Numbered from the stretch's first letter, positions 52,020 through 61,238 are shown. The stretch is 64,000 nucleotides of DNA from Lysinibacillus sp. (GCA_031181585.1 JAPSKP010000004.1:24565-88564), one strand, 5' to 3'. Made by a program: numbers and translations. The notes: generated from the letters alone by a model not told the origin.

Positions 52020-52880
52020 ATGTTAGAGGTTCAAAATCTGTCAGTGCATATTCAGGGTAAACAAGTGCTTCGTCAAGTGAGTCTGACTGTTCCAAAGGGC
52101 AAGGTTGTTGGCATTATTGGGGAAAGCGGCAGTGGAAAATCCGTATTATGCTCAACCATTCTCCAGCTTTTTCGTAAAGATCGAAAGGCAGCAGGCACTA
52201 TTAAGTTTAATGGGGATTGCTTGCTTTCACTCGAAGAGAAAAAAATGCGTTCCCTTCGCGGGAAAGAAATTGCACTCATTATGCAAAATCCAATGTCGAT
52301 GTTTAACCCGCTTGTAACGATAGGCGGGCATTTCATCGAAACGCTTCAGGCACATACAAGCATGACAAAAAAGCAGGCCATAAAAATAGCGAAGGAACAG
52401 CTGGCACTATTCCAGCTTAACGATGTGGATGTATTAAAGAAATATCCCCATGAATTAAGCGGGGGGATGCTTCAGCGTATTATGATTGCCATTTCAGCAA
52501 GCCTTGAGCCAAAGCTATTACTAGCTGATGAACCAACAACAGCGCTTGATACGATGACACAGCTTGAGATCGTAAAGGAATTAAAAAAGCTGCAGGCAAA
52601 AACGAAAATGTCGATATTGATTGTCTCACATGATTTAGGTGTTATTGCAAACTTAGCCGAGGAAATCATTGTAATGAGAAGAGGTGTGGTAGTAGAGTAC
52701 GGACCGGCCTCGCACATATTATTACACCCCATTCATCCATATACTAAAACTCTCGTAGCAGCACGCGATGAACATAGTACGCTGGATGAGCTGAACGATA
52801 AGTATGAAGATACCGTGTCGGGCGAATTGGTTTTATATGATGAGAACCACTGGGTGAGAATGGAGGATTCAAGCAGATGA
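52020..52880 (+). CDS. cntD: ABC transporter ATP-binding protein (NikD/CntD-like)
   Basis: 286 residues. Walker A GESGSGKS near residue 35, signature LSGGMLQRIMIAISAS, Walker B LLLADEPTTALD and the H-loop SHDLGV are intact. It belongs to the DppD/NikD group (AGTIKFNGDCLLSLEEKKMRSLRGK, LIMQNPMSMFNPL). Cytoplasmic ATPase paired with the next gene product. GAGGTGAAGAG precedes ATG. The usual C-terminal cysteine cluster of OppD-type proteins is absent. Confidence 0.92.
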   Translation: MLEVQNLSVHIQGKQVLRQVSLTVPKGKVVGIIGESGSGKSVLCSTILQLFRKDRKAAGTIKFNGDCLLSLEEKKMRSLRGKEIALIMQNPMSMFNPLVTIGGHFIETLQAHTSMTKKQAIKIAKEQLALFQLNDVDVLKKYPHELSGGMLQRIMIAISASLEPKLLLADEPTTALDTMTQLEIVKELKKLQAKTKMSILIVSHDLGVIANLAEEIIVMRRGVVVEYGPASHILLHPIHPYTKTLVAARDEHSTLDELNDKYEDTVSGELVLYDENHWVRMEDSSR

Positions 52881-53692
52881 TAATCGTTCAGCAGGTGTCG
52901 AAAAGCTATCGCCAATCACGGTTTTTCAAGAAGCGTCAATCGGTTGTAAAGGCTGTAGATAATGTGTCGCTTAAAATAAAAGAAGGAAGTACGTTTACAT
53001 TGCTGGGTCAAAGCGGATCCGGAAAAAGTACACTTGGCAAAATTCTTCTTGGGATTGAAAAGCCTGATAATGGTGAAGTTTTATTTGATGGAATGAATGT
53101 GCATAACGCAACCGGGAAGAAACGAAAAAAGCTCCAGCAATCGATGCAGGTAGTATTTCAGGATTGCCACAGTGCGGTGAATCCAAAGATGAAAATCAAG
53201 GATATTATCGCGGAGCCTATGCTAGTTAACGAAAAGCTGGTTCCTATGCAAATCGAAGAAAGAGTCGGTGAACTATTGGAAATGGTAGGGTTATCCAGGG
53301 ACGATATGGTGAAATATCCGCATCAATTCAGTGGGGGGCAATTACAGCGTATTACGATTGCGCGTGCCATTTCAACAAGACCTCGATTGATTATTTTGGA
53401 TGAATCTGTAAATAGTCTTGATGTGTTAGTACAAATAAGTATTCTAAAGCTGCTTAAGCGATTACAGCAAGAGCTGAAGCTTACATACTTTTTCATCACC
53501 CATGACCTTCATGCAGCACGTCTCTTTTCGAATGAAATTGCCATTATGCAAAAAGGAAGAATTGTAGAGCATCTGCTTGTCGGCGAATTGGAGCAGGCAA
53601 AGCATGAGGCAACGAAAGCATTATTAAATTCACGACTTACAATTGATTGTATCCATAACTATTTAGAGCATAACGAGGAGCAGGTAGTATGA
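52877..53692 (+). CDS. cntF: ABC transporter ATP-binding protein (NikE/CntF-like)
   Basis: 271 residues starting in a four-base overlap (ATGA). Walker A GQSGSGKST, signature FSGGQLQRITIARAI, Walker B LIILDESVNSLD (Ser in place of the usual Pro-Thr, as also seen in NikE), H-loop THDLHAA. Second ATPase of the importer. The short opening RFFKKRQSVVKAVDNVSL is DppF/NikE-like. Confidence 0.92.
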   Translation: MIIVQQVSKSYRQSRFFKKRQSVVKAVDNVSLKIKEGSTFTLLGQSGSGKSTLGKILLGIEKPDNGEVLFDGMNVHNATGKKRKKLQQSMQVVFQDCHSAVNPKMKIKDIIAEPMLVNEKLVPMQIEERVGELLEMVGLSRDDMVKYPHQFSGGQLQRITIARAISTRPRLIILDESVNSLDVLVQISILKLLKRLQQELKLTYFFITHDLHAARLFSNEIAIMQKGRIVEHLLVGELEQAKHEATKALLNSRLTIDCIHNYLEHNEEQVV

Positions 53693-54879
53693 AGAAAAGG
53701 CCGTTATCTTTTAGTATGCTGCAAATCTATGGCTTGGCGATTTTCTATTTCACCGCTAATTCTGTTTTAACCGTTATCTTTCCACTGCAGGCAGCCGACC
53801 ACGGGATGCCGGAAGCAGAAATCGGCCTGATGATGGGGATGTATATGTTTGTTTGTATGGTGCTGCGTCCGTGGGCTGGCCAACTGGTAGCCAAATATAG
53901 TGCGCTTACCATTATGAAATATTTATTGCTGGGACACGCAGCGGCACTCCTTTTATATGTATGGCTAGGGGTGGACAGCCTTTATGCTGTACGTATTTTG
54001 CAAGGGATCGTGACGGCGTTTTTTTCCATGGCCATGCAGATTGGCATTACGGAAACTTTGCGTGACGAAGACCGGGGTCAAGGCATGGCAATGTATTCAT
54101 TATCAACTGTCATGCCGGGATTGTATGGTCCTGCATTAGGTATGCTTTTATGGGTTCAAGAGGATAAATTGTGGCTGCTTGTTTTTATTACAATCTTGGC
54201 ATTTGCACCATTTTTATTTTTCGTCAAATCATCCTTGCCGAAAACAAAAATAGAGAATGCATCATTCACACTGAAGGATATGGCGGAAGGGTTGAAAATA
54301 GCACGCGGGCATAAAGAGTTAATCGTTGCTGCCGGTGTGATGCTCATTGGTGCGAGCATATTTGGAGCCATCTCTACATTTTTACCGCTCTATTTTGTTA
54401 CGACAAATACAGGGAGTGTAGGGTTTTATTTATTTTTGCAGGCTTTCGTCGTTGTAGGGAGCCGATTTATTTTCAGAAAATATATTCCCTCTGACGGGAA
54501 GTGGCATCCAGGCTTTATTTCCCTCGTATTAAGTAGTTCAATTATCGGCACAACCATGCTGGCACTGCTCCCGTTTATCGGACCATTTGTTTATATTAGT
54601 GCCATATTTAACGGTATTGCCACAGCGATGCTGTATCCTACTTTAACAACCTATATCTCATTTGCGATTCCTGAATCGCATAAACATGTATTGCTGGGGT
54701 TATTCCTAGCATCTTATGATTTAGGTTTTTCTTTAGGCGGCATGCTGATGGGGTTTGTTGTACAGTTCGGTTCGTATCCAATTATGTTTGCGGTATGCTC
54801 TGCCCTCGGTTTAATAGCGGTTGCCTATAATTACACTGCTCGCTCAGTAAAACAGCAGATGATGATGAATGAAAAATAA
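53689..54879 (+). CDS. cntE: MFS transporter, probable metallophore exporter (CntE-like)
   Basis: 396 residues with twelve predicted membrane helices; major facilitator fold, with the helix 2-3 loop motif around RPWAGQLVAKYS. It overlaps the ATPase gene by four bases, so it is the sixth gene of the operon. In S. aureus the last gene of the cnt operon encodes the staphylopine exporter CntE of the same type and position, which is why that symbol is used. No metallophore synthesis genes (cntKLM) are in the window. Confidence 0.8.
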   Translation: MKKRPLSFSMLQIYGLAIFYFTANSVLTVIFPLQAADHGMPEAEIGLMMGMYMFVCMVLRPWAGQLVAKYSALTIMKYLLLGHAAALLLYVWLGVDSLYAVRILQGIVTAFFSMAMQIGITETLRDEDRGQGMAMYSLSTVMPGLYGPALGMLLWVQEDKLWLLVFITILAFAPFLFFVKSSLPKTKIENASFTLKDMAEGLKIARGHKELIVAAGVMLIGASIFGAISTFLPLYFVTTNTGSVGFYLFLQAFVVVGSRFIFRKYIPSDGKWHPGFISLVLSSSIIGTTMLALLPFIGPFVYISAIFNGIATAMLYPTLTTYISFAIPESHKHVLLGLFLASYDLGFSLGGMLMGFVVQFGSYPIMFAVCSALGLIAVAYNYTARSVKQQMMMNEK

Positions 54880-55030
54880 AAGGAAAGCAGTCGTTTTGAC
54901 GCAAAGAATATGCTGCTGTTTTCGAAGGGATAGTTTAGTGGATTGCCATCTTATTCATACAAAATGAATCTAGTATAATACTGGGTTACAGGATAGTCCC
55001 CGATGGGATAAATGCAAGAGAAAATAAAAG

Positions 55031-55066
55031 AAAATCTGTCTTCGGTTGTTGACCTGGACAGATTTT
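55031..55066 (+). terminator. Rho-independent terminator of the metallophore operon
   Basis: AAAATCTGTC (55031-55040) pairs with GACAGATTTT, followed directly by T residues. Confidence 0.75.
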
Positions 55067-55172
55067 TTCTATTTCTCACTAAAGGAAGAAAGCTAGTCTT
55101 CGTGTTCAGTGAAATAGGAAACAGAAAACATTTGCAAATCTTTATCATGAGAAAGCTTTTTGAGGCATATTT

Positions 55173-55195
55173 TAAATCGTAATCGCTCTTATTTA
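55173..55195. promoter_or_regulatory. Degenerate Zur-box-like site
   Basis: The left half TAAATCGTAAT is a perfect Zur half site; the right half keeps only ATTTA. Lies about 140 bases upstream of the COG0701 permease gene. Confidence 0.5.
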
Positions 55196-55331
55196 TAAAA
55201 TGGCAGAGAGGCAGCGGCCATTCATAAACTAAAATTGCTGAAGGACGCCTTTTGTAAAGCAAAGAGTGATAGATGCTGTAGTCTTCTTCGTGGACAAGCA
55301 TCGTTAAAATTTAGGAAAGTGAGGATTTCCC

Positions 55332-56318
55332 ATGCAGTATACACATATGGCAGCCCCTAAAAAAACGTTCATGCTTCTTCTCTTTATTATCTGCTGTATA
55401 TTTCTAGGCCCTCTTTTCATGTCGGATCAATTTAGCATGGAAGCTTTTCAACAGCTGAATACCATCTTCCTTAGCATCATCATTGAAGCGATTCCGTTTG
55501 TATTAATTGGCGTTCTGATCGCTGGTTTTATTCAGATCTTTGTAACGGAAGAGCATATCCGTAAATGGATACCAAAAAGTAAAATGAAAGCTGTATGGGT
55601 GAGCTGTATAGCCGGTTCTTTATTTCCAGCCTGTGAATGTGGTATTGTACCGATTGTTCGGAGATTGGTAGGGAAGGGCGTCCCGTTATATGCAGGGGTT
55701 GGCTTCTTATTAACTGGCCCGCTGATTAACCCAATCGTTATTCTCTCTACTTATATGGCATTCGGAAATGATATGAAAATGGCGCTGCTGCGAATGGGTG
55801 TTGGCTTTTTAGCAGCCCTGACGATCGCTTTACTCGTTAGCTGGCTGTTTCAAACAAATCAGTTAAAGCACAAAGAGCATTTTCATACTCATGATACGGC
55901 AGCCAAGCAACCATTCTTTCAACGGTTGAAAAACATGCTTCATCATTCCATCGACGAATTTTTTGATATGAGTAAGTATTTGATTCTTGGGGCCTTTGTC
56001 GCGGCTGCTCTACAAACATTCGTTTCTGCACAATCTCTTTTATTATTTGGGGACAGTATCTTTCATTCAACGATCATCATGATGGCACTCGCCTACTTCT
56101 TATCCTTATGCTCTGAGGCGGATGCATTCATCGGCGCGTCATTTAGAAACTTATTCCCTTCGACATCGATCTTGGCATTTTTAATTTATGGTCCAATGAT
56201 TGATTTAAAAAACACGATTATGTTATTAAACGTGTTCAAGGCAAAATTTGTTTTCCTCTTATTATTTTTAATCACCGTTATCGTTTTTATCTTTGTACAT
56301 CTAACAACCTTTATATAG
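55332..56318 (+). CDS. COG0701/DUF318 family permease
   Basis: 328 residues, eight to nine membrane helices. The CECGIVPIVRRLVGKGVPLYAGVGFLLTGPLINP segment and the later SEADAFIGASF are the family signature; a His-rich cytoplasmic loop (KHKEHFHTHD) joins the halves. The family includes YcgR of B. subtilis and ArsP-like permeases. It is followed 12 bases later by a TIGR03943 gene; this pair recurs in Firmicutes and is often associated with zinc-responsive control. Transported species unknown. GTGAGG precedes ATG. Confidence 0.88.
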   Translation: MQYTHMAAPKKTFMLLLFIICCIFLGPLFMSDQFSMEAFQQLNTIFLSIIIEAIPFVLIGVLIAGFIQIFVTEEHIRKWIPKSKMKAVWVSCIAGSLFPACECGIVPIVRRLVGKGVPLYAGVGFLLTGPLINPIVILSTYMAFGNDMKMALLRMGVGFLAALTIALLVSWLFQTNQLKHKEHFHTHDTAAKQPFFQRLKNMLHHSIDEFFDMSKYLILGAFVAAALQTFVSAQSLLLFGDSIFHSTIIMMALAYFLSLCSEADAFIGASFRNLFPSTSILAFLIYGPMIDLKNTIMLLNVFKAKFVFLLLFLITVIVFIFVHLTTFI

Positions 56319-56330
56319 GGAGGACATATT

Positions 56331-57251
56331 ATGTATGTTGATTTTCAACATATTATCAAGACCATTATTTTAGGTATATTTGCCTCGTTTTTTATTATGC
56401 TTCATAGCAGCGGGGACATTTTGAAATATGTTAACCCAAAATATGAATACATCAGTAAAATCGCTATGGTTATTTTTATCTGTCTTTTTCTGATTCAAAT
56501 CTTTCGGATTCTGCAAAAGAAAAAGCGGGCCGGACATGTTTGCACGTCAGGGTGTGATCATGACCATCACGGCAATGGGGTGTTAAGCTTACGAAAAGTT
56601 TTCGGCTATAGTATTATTGCATTTCCAATGGTTACAGGGTTCACCTTTGAACCTGCTACACTGAACGCAAAGATTGCCGGAAATAAAGGGTTGTTTGCGC
56701 AAATAAGCAAAGGAAATGAGGATCCAAGCGAGAAGCCATCTTTAACGGAGAATGCTGAATCACTTACTGAAAAAGAGAATATAGATATTTACTCGGAAGA
56801 ATATAATCCTATACCAAACAACAATTATATGTCGGAAGAAGAATTGGATGACAAAAAGAAGTTGCTTCAAGCATCAGAAACCATTGAAATGAGAGAAGAT
56901 ATTTTCGGTTCTTATTACGGATCCATTAATAAAGCGCCTCAAGACTATATTGGCAGGAAAATTAAAATGAGCGGTTTTGTCTTTAAGGAGGAAGGCTTTA
57001 CGAGTGACCAGCTTGTATTATCTCGCTTTATGATTACACACTGTCTGGCAGATGCAAGTGTCCTTGGATTTCTAACGCAGTTTGAGGAAGCAAGTATCTT
57101 TGAAGAAGATACATGGCTGGAAATGGAGGGCGTTCTGGATGTTACGACCTATGATGGGTATGAGATGCCGATTATCAAAGCGACCAGCTGGAAAGTAATA
57201 GATGAACCAGCTGAGCCTTACGTATTCCCTGTCATAACGTTGCTGCAATAG
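56331..57251 (+). CDS. TIGR03943 family protein (YcgQ-like)
   Basis: 306 residues. Two N-terminal membrane helices (IIKTIILGIFASFFIML and IAMVIFICLFLIQIFRIL), a short metal-binding-looking loop (CTSGCDHDHHG), a further hydrophobic segment, then an acidic linker and a soluble C-terminal domain (RKIKMSGFVFKEEGF, LVLSRFMITHCLADASVLGF, WLEMEGVLDV). GGGAGG lies before ATG. Partner of the upstream permease; the CxxxCDHDHH loop suggests metal handling. Confidence 0.85.
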   Translation: MYVDFQHIIKTIILGIFASFFIMLHSSGDILKYVNPKYEYISKIAMVIFICLFLIQIFRILQKKKRAGHVCTSGCDHDHHGNGVLSLRKVFGYSIIAFPMVTGFTFEPATLNAKIAGNKGLFAQISKGNEDPSEKPSLTENAESLTEKENIDIYSEEYNPIPNNNYMSEEELDDKKKLLQASETIEMREDIFGSYYGSINKAPQDYIGRKIKMSGFVFKEEGFTSDQLVLSRFMITHCLADASVLGFLTQFEEASIFEEDTWLEMEGVLDVTTYDGYEMPIIKATSWKVIDEPAEPYVFPVITLLQ

Positions 57252-57350
57252 TGGTGGAAGATGAGAAGTAAAATCACGCTATTCAGTATCAAAAAAGTAA
57301 AGCCCATTTATCCCTTTAGCATGTGGGGACAGGACAATTACTATTTTTTA

Positions 57351-57380
57351 CTGCCTCCCTGAAAGGGGGCAGTTTATTTT
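57351..57380 (+). terminator. Terminator after the TIGR03943 gene
   Basis: ACTGCCTCCC pairs with GGGGGCAGT around a short loop, followed by TTTATTTTGTTTT. The stem abuts the end of the convergent DUF5412 gene. Confidence 0.65.
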
Positions 57381-57910
57381 GTTTTATATCCAAATGTTCC
57401 GCCTTTTTGAAGATCTATATGATGCCCATTAATTACAATGGTACCGTTATTCTCCCATTGGACATTTACTTCGGTAACGCGCTGTTCATAATAGACATGC
57501 TTTCTAAACCAGAGCGGACCATCCAGCTCCCCGCGAACTCCAAATGTACCCGTTGCCCCAGCGTCAAAGTACATAAAATCTACTGTGTAGCGTCCATCCG
57601 GTGATTCACTCGCTGAAATATGCTCAGCGCCGCCAAGTGTCAGGACGACAAGCTTCAGAAATATAAGAAGCAATAAAAAACCTGCTAGCAAAAATGAGCA
57701 GATCCCAAGCAGCCAGCCGCCTGTTTTCCGAAGCCAGCCATGAAGATGACGATAACCTTTTATCGTTAAACAAAAGGCTGCTGCCGAGGTAATAAATAGC
57801 AAGAGTATCGATGAGATATCCCATAACGTCGTGATGACAAGCCAGCAGCTGAATACCGCGTAAACTATACTTCCAGCAAATAAGCTTATTGCCCACCAAA
57901 TCGACCTCAA
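57374..57910 (-). CDS. DUF5412 family membrane protein
   Basis: 178 residues from TTG 57910 after AAAAGGGGGG. Three membrane helices in the first 92 residues, then an extracytoplasmic beta domain with SPDGRYTVDFMYFDAGATGTFGVRGEL and VQWENNGTIVINGHHIDL, which is the DUF5412 pattern. Unknown function; common in Bacillales as single genes. Confidence 0.82.
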   Translation of the reverse strand: MRSIWWAISLFAGSIVYAVFSCWLVITTLWDISSILLLFITSAAAFCLTIKGYRHLHGWLRKTGGWLLGICSFLLAGFLLLLIFLKLVVLTLGGAEHISASESPDGRYTVDFMYFDAGATGTFGVRGELDGPLWFRKHVYYEQRVTEVNVQWENNGTIVINGHHIDLQKGGTFGYKTK

Positions 57911-58195
57911 GTCAGGCCCCCCTTTTCCTCAAACCGTTTATGTATTGTTAACAAGAGACGCATCTCTTTTTAGGTAGGCTCCATTTTTTAGGTGAATATA
58001 TAACAAGTTAAGCTTGATCATGTCCGATTTAAAAAAGATGAGATTTCCGCCTGAACCTTATAATGAACATTTCAAATGAATTAGACAAAATCAATGACCT
58101 CTTTAAACCGTTAAATAATTTTTCAAAAATATTTAATACTGATTTATTGAACGTAGTGAACAGCTGCAGCCTATGAAAAAAGAAGGGTAACAAGA

Positions 58196-58396
58196 ATGGT
58201 TCATATAATGAATCAAGCTGAAAAACACCAATGGTTTTTAGAATTTGATTCGATAGAAGAAATTTTTGAAGAAGGGCAAAAAGATAAATTATATTTCTTT
58301 GATGAAGCATTTGTGATTGACTATATTGAAAGCAATTTTGACCATTATACAGCTGAAATTAATGAAAGTGGATTATTTGGATGTCAAGGCGTATAG
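58196..58396 (+). CDS. Small acidic hypothetical protein (66 aa)
   Basis: ATG lies eight bases after AAGAAGGG. The protein is acidic and probably helical (WFLEFDSIEEIFEEGQKDKLYFFDEAFVIDYIESNF). No family recognised. It overlaps the next frame by 16 bases. It may be the first half of a split gene, but the two products show no sign of a continuous fold. Confidence 0.5.
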   Translation: MVHIMNQAEKHQWFLEFDSIEEIFEEGQKDKLYFFDEAFVIDYIESNFDHYTAEINESGLFGCQGV

Positions 58397-58623
58397 AAGC
58401 TACTTTAATACAATCCTTAAATCGAAATGCAATTCTGCAGGGCAGTTATAACTATGACTTGATAAATAAAATAAGTTATCTAAAACTCATTGTTATTTTA
58501 AAAGAGCTTACATACTTAGAGGCTGTTTCATATAAAAAGATTGCTGAGTATGAATCAATGTACTACAAAGAGTTTTCGGTTCTGGCTATATTTTATACAT
58601 TTGTTCTCTTACAATCAGAATAG
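58381..58623 (+). CDS. Hypothetical protein (80 aa)
   Basis: 80 residues, helical, with a hydrophobic end (YKEFSVLAIFYTFVLLQSE). Its ATG lies inside the preceding gene and the only ribosome-binding site is a weak AAAGTGGA, so coupling is needed. No family recognised. Could be a decayed fragment. Confidence 0.4.
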   Translation: MSRRIEATLIQSLNRNAILQGSYNYDLINKISYLKLIVILKELTYLEAVSYKKIAEYESMYYKEFSVLAIFYTFVLLQSE

Positions 58624-58828
58624 TTGAACGAATATTTTTACTGTTTTTAATAGAACTTTAATACATACATTCTATTTGCTGTATTTGCAAAAAAATAGAA
58701 GAAGTGAAGTTATATGAGTTGGAAATTAAAAAATTTAAAGAAGTATTAAATATGGGGCTATACAATATTTAAAAAGAAAGAATTTTAGTTTTGTGTTAGA
58801 ACGAAATTGTCCTTATCAAGAAGTAAAC

Positions 58829-58877
58829 TGCACCCCGAATAGTTCTACTTTTTTAAGTGTCCACTATTCGGGGTGCA
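58829..58877. repeat. 15-bp inverted repeat, possible IS-end remnant or terminator
   Basis: TGCACCCCGAATAGT (58829-58843) and its exact complement (58863-58877) enclose 19 bases containing a T6 run. Such a GC-rich palindrome in AT-rich DNA may be a terminator pair or abutted ends of an insertion sequence. Confidence 0.55.
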
Positions 58878-58912
58878 ATGCATATGCAGGTTTTTTATTT
58901 CGTAATCTTTCT

Positions 58913-58943
58913 TATTCCACATTTGGGCTATATTGTGGAGTAA
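58913..58943. repeat. Left 31-bp direct repeat flanking the immunity cassette
   Basis: Matches 63893-63923 at 26 of 31 positions, same orientation, including the exact 13-base end TATTGTGGAGTAA. It can fold as a small hairpin (CCACA with TGTGG). Confidence 0.8.
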
Positions 58944-59136
58944 TTCTCTCCGATACAAATTTTATTAGATAGAGGATTAGGAAGAGTTGTACTTACAGTA
59001 ACAGGAGCAGTTCGAATGGGTAGTCGCTCTTTTTTATTATTAAAATCGAACCGCAGTTTCAATGGGTTAAAGAGCAGCCGAAATCTTGTTCAGTTGCTCA
59101 ATTATTTATATATATGATGAAGTTTTTAGATTTCTT

Positions 59137-60525
59137 TCAATTCATGTATATATAAGGTAATACAATTTCTGCCCTGAAACCTTTTTCAATATCGCTCGAT
59201 AGAAGCAAGACCCCTTGATGCGCCTTTGCGATTCTATCAACCATTGGTAAACCTAAACCGTGTCCATTCTGACTTGGATGCTTTCTTTTAGTAGAATAGG
59301 GTAACTCCAAAAGATTCGGAAGTTCATTTTGCGAAATTCCCTTCCCATTATCGACTAAGATGAAACTACACGAGTTATTTTTTGCATTAGTAGTTGTTTG
59401 CAGCTTTATCAAACAACCATCAGGGTTATGATTGATGCTGTTTTGTATGAGGTTTGTAATTGCACGTGACAGCAGCCTTTCATCTCCATTTACTTGAACC
59501 CTTTCGTCTGAGATATCAATTTCAATTATGAAACGATCATCCAGACCATTATTTAGAAACTCGGTTGCGATTTGTCTTACTAAAACTGAAAGGCGCATTG
59601 GCTTTTTGTTCAGCGGTTGCATCTCATATTCCAGCATTGAAACGAGGTTTAAATCATTCACTAAAGATCTCAATTTCTCACCTTGCTGCCGAATAATACC
59701 TGCCTGTCGCCTCTGTTCCTCTGAGATGTAAAAACTTTCCTCTAAATCACTCGCATAGCCAAGTACCATTGAAAGAGGGGTACGTATATCGTGTGAAATA
59801 CCCGCAATCCAGTTTGAACGTGCTTCATCTCGGCTTTTCAAACTTTTATTTTTCTTCTGTAATAAAGTAGAAGCACGGTTCACGCTTTGTGCAAGATCTG
59901 CTAATATTCCTTTTGGTTGTATAAATGTTTCTTTATCTTCAGAGAGGAATTGTATTCCTTGGGTTAGTGGCCGGATAGAATGGACTAGCTTATAGCCAAT
60001 AACCAATGACAAAAATAATGCCAACCCAATATTTATTAGAATCAAAGCGACTATACTTGATGGCAATAAAGAGACCCAGTTTACAGAAAGGGTATACTCA
60101 TATTTAGCTATACTTTCTCTTGGATATCCGACAACCAAAAGCCCCTGATCATGTTCCCATACAAAAACGGGATAATCCATTAAATAGTTTTTTGTGAATT
60201 TAGCAATATCAGTTAACGTGTAATTTTTAGGAAGTTCATTTGGCAGCATGTAATCCCATTTTACCTGACCTGCATCATCAATCAGCATTGCCCATGCACG
60301 CTGCTGCTTTAATAGAGTTGCAGCAGAGGAATCTAATGAATATCTATTAGATGAGAATTGTAAATTTTCTGCTACGTTTTCCACAACGGCAGAAGGGGAT
60401 TGTCCCTCATTCATTCCTTTAAATACCATTAAACCTAATAGTAGAAAGTTGAAAAAGACAAGAAAAGCAGAAATGAACATCGTAGCGCCAATAAAATGCT
60501 TTAATATTCTAACTGTACTTTTCAT
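59137..60525 (-). CDS. Sensor histidine kinase (lantibiotic-immunity type)
   Basis: 462 residues. Two membrane helices (about 11-35 and 152-178) flank an extracytoplasmic sensor of about 115 residues; HisKA follows with His245 (AGISHDIRTPLSMVLGYASDLE), then HATPase_c (NLIQNSINHNPDG, VDNGKGI, GHGLGLPMV). The GYASDLE form of the H-box and the neighbours resemble SpaK/NisK-type kinases of bacteriocin regulation. It starts in a four-base overlap with the response regulator gene. Confidence 0.9.
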   Translation of the reverse strand: MKSTVRILKHFIGATMFISAFLVFFNFLLLGLMVFKGMNEGQSPSAVVENVAENLQFSSNRYSLDSSAATLLKQQRAWAMLIDDAGQVKWDYMLPNELPKNYTLTDIAKFTKNYLMDYPVFVWEHDQGLLVVGYPRESIAKYEYTLSVNWVSLLPSSIVALILINIGLALFLSLVIGYKLVHSIRPLTQGIQFLSEDKETFIQPKGILADLAQSVNRASTLLQKKNKSLKSRDEARSNWIAGISHDIRTPLSMVLGYASDLEESFYISEEQRRQAGIIRQQGEKLRSLVNDLNLVSMLEYEMQPLNKKPMRLSVLVRQIATEFLNNGLDDRFIIEIDISDERVQVNGDERLLSRAITNLIQNSINHNPDGCLIKLQTTTNAKNNSCSFILVDNGKGISQNELPNLLELPYSTKRKHPSQNGHGLGLPMVDRIAKAHQGVLLLSSDIEKGFRAEIVLPYIYMN

Positions 60526-61238
60526 CTAAATTCTTCCTCTACTAATAATTTGTATCCGAGCCCACGAATCGTCTGTAAATATTGTGGACTTGAGGGAATC
60601 ACTTCAATTTTTTCTCGGATGCGACGAACATGTACCATTAGCGTATTTTCAAAACCATAATAATCATCCCCCCAAGCAGCCTGACAAAGTGCATCACTAG
60701 TTACAATCCGGTTCCGATTTACATAAAGTTTAAAAAGTAATTTGAGTTCTTTTGCTGTCAAAGGAAGTAGCTTATCATCACTTTGAACAGTCCCACTCCC
60801 TAAATCAATTATTCGGGTCCCCAAATGAAAGACAGGAGGTTGTTCCTGCTGGGGAGGTGAATAAACTCTTCGTAATATTGCTGTTAACCGAAGCAATAGT
60901 TCTCGTGGTAAAAACGGTTTTACGATGTAATCATCTGCACCAAGTCCCAGCCCCAATAAGCGATCTTCATCCTCACCTCTTGCTGATAAATAAAGGGCAG
61001 GCAGATTTGAAATTTGCCGTAAAGAAGAAAGAAGTGAAAACCCATCCCCATCAGGAAGCATAACATCTAAAATAGCGATATCTGGCTTTACCAAATGACA
61101 CATTTTGATTGCTTCTGCACAATTATCAGCATGGTAAATGCGATTAAATCCTTCCTTTCGCAAAAATCCATCTAACATATTCCTAATGTCCTCTTCATCG
61201 TCCACAATAAGCAGTTTCTTGTTTTTTATATTATCCAT
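60522..61238 (-). CDS. OmpR/PhoB family response regulator
   Basis: 238 residues: receiver with DD at 13-14 and phospho-acceptor Asp58 (AILDVMLPDGDG), KPF at the end of the receiver, then a winged helix (LTAKELKLLFKLYVNRNRIVTSDALCQAAWGDDYYGFENTLMVHVRRIREKIE). It is transcribed divergently from the ABC transporter genes, and 11-bp direct repeats in the shared upstream region are its likely binding site. Partner kinase is encoded immediately downstream. Confidence 0.93.
   Translation of the reverse strand: MDNIKNKKLLIVDDEEDIRNMLDGFLRKEGFNRIYHADNCAEAIKMCHLVKPDIAILDVMLPDGDGFSLLSSLRQISNLPALYLSARGEDEDRLLGLGLGADDYIVKPFLPRELLLRLTAILRRVYSPPQQEQPPVFHLGTRIIDLGSGTVQSDDKLLPLTAKELKLLFKLYVNRNRIVTSDALCQAAWGDDYYGFENTLMVHVRRIREKIEVIPSSPQYLQTIRGLGYKLLVEEEFR

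Larger units (their letters stand above)
54880..55331. other. 450-bp intergenic region after the metallophore operon
   Basis: Contains a terminator (55031-55066) and a Zur-like half site (55173-55195). A minus-strand frame at 54951-55301 spans both and is rejected as coding. Confidence 0.6.
58624..59136. other. 510-bp AT-rich intergenic region
   Basis: Contains the long hairpin at 58829-58877 and the left 31-bp repeat at 58913-58943. A 12-codon frame near 58714 after GAAGTGAAG is too short to call. Otherwise nothing recognised. Confidence 0.5.

Noticed and set aside
54951..55301. Minus-strand 116-codon frame
   Set aside because: It spans the operon terminator and a Zur-like half site, has no ribosome-binding site and a composition unlike a protein.
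58196..58623. Two small genes as one frameshifted gene
   Set aside because: The second frame has its own ATG in an overlap and no continuity of fold could be shown; kept as two tentative genes.
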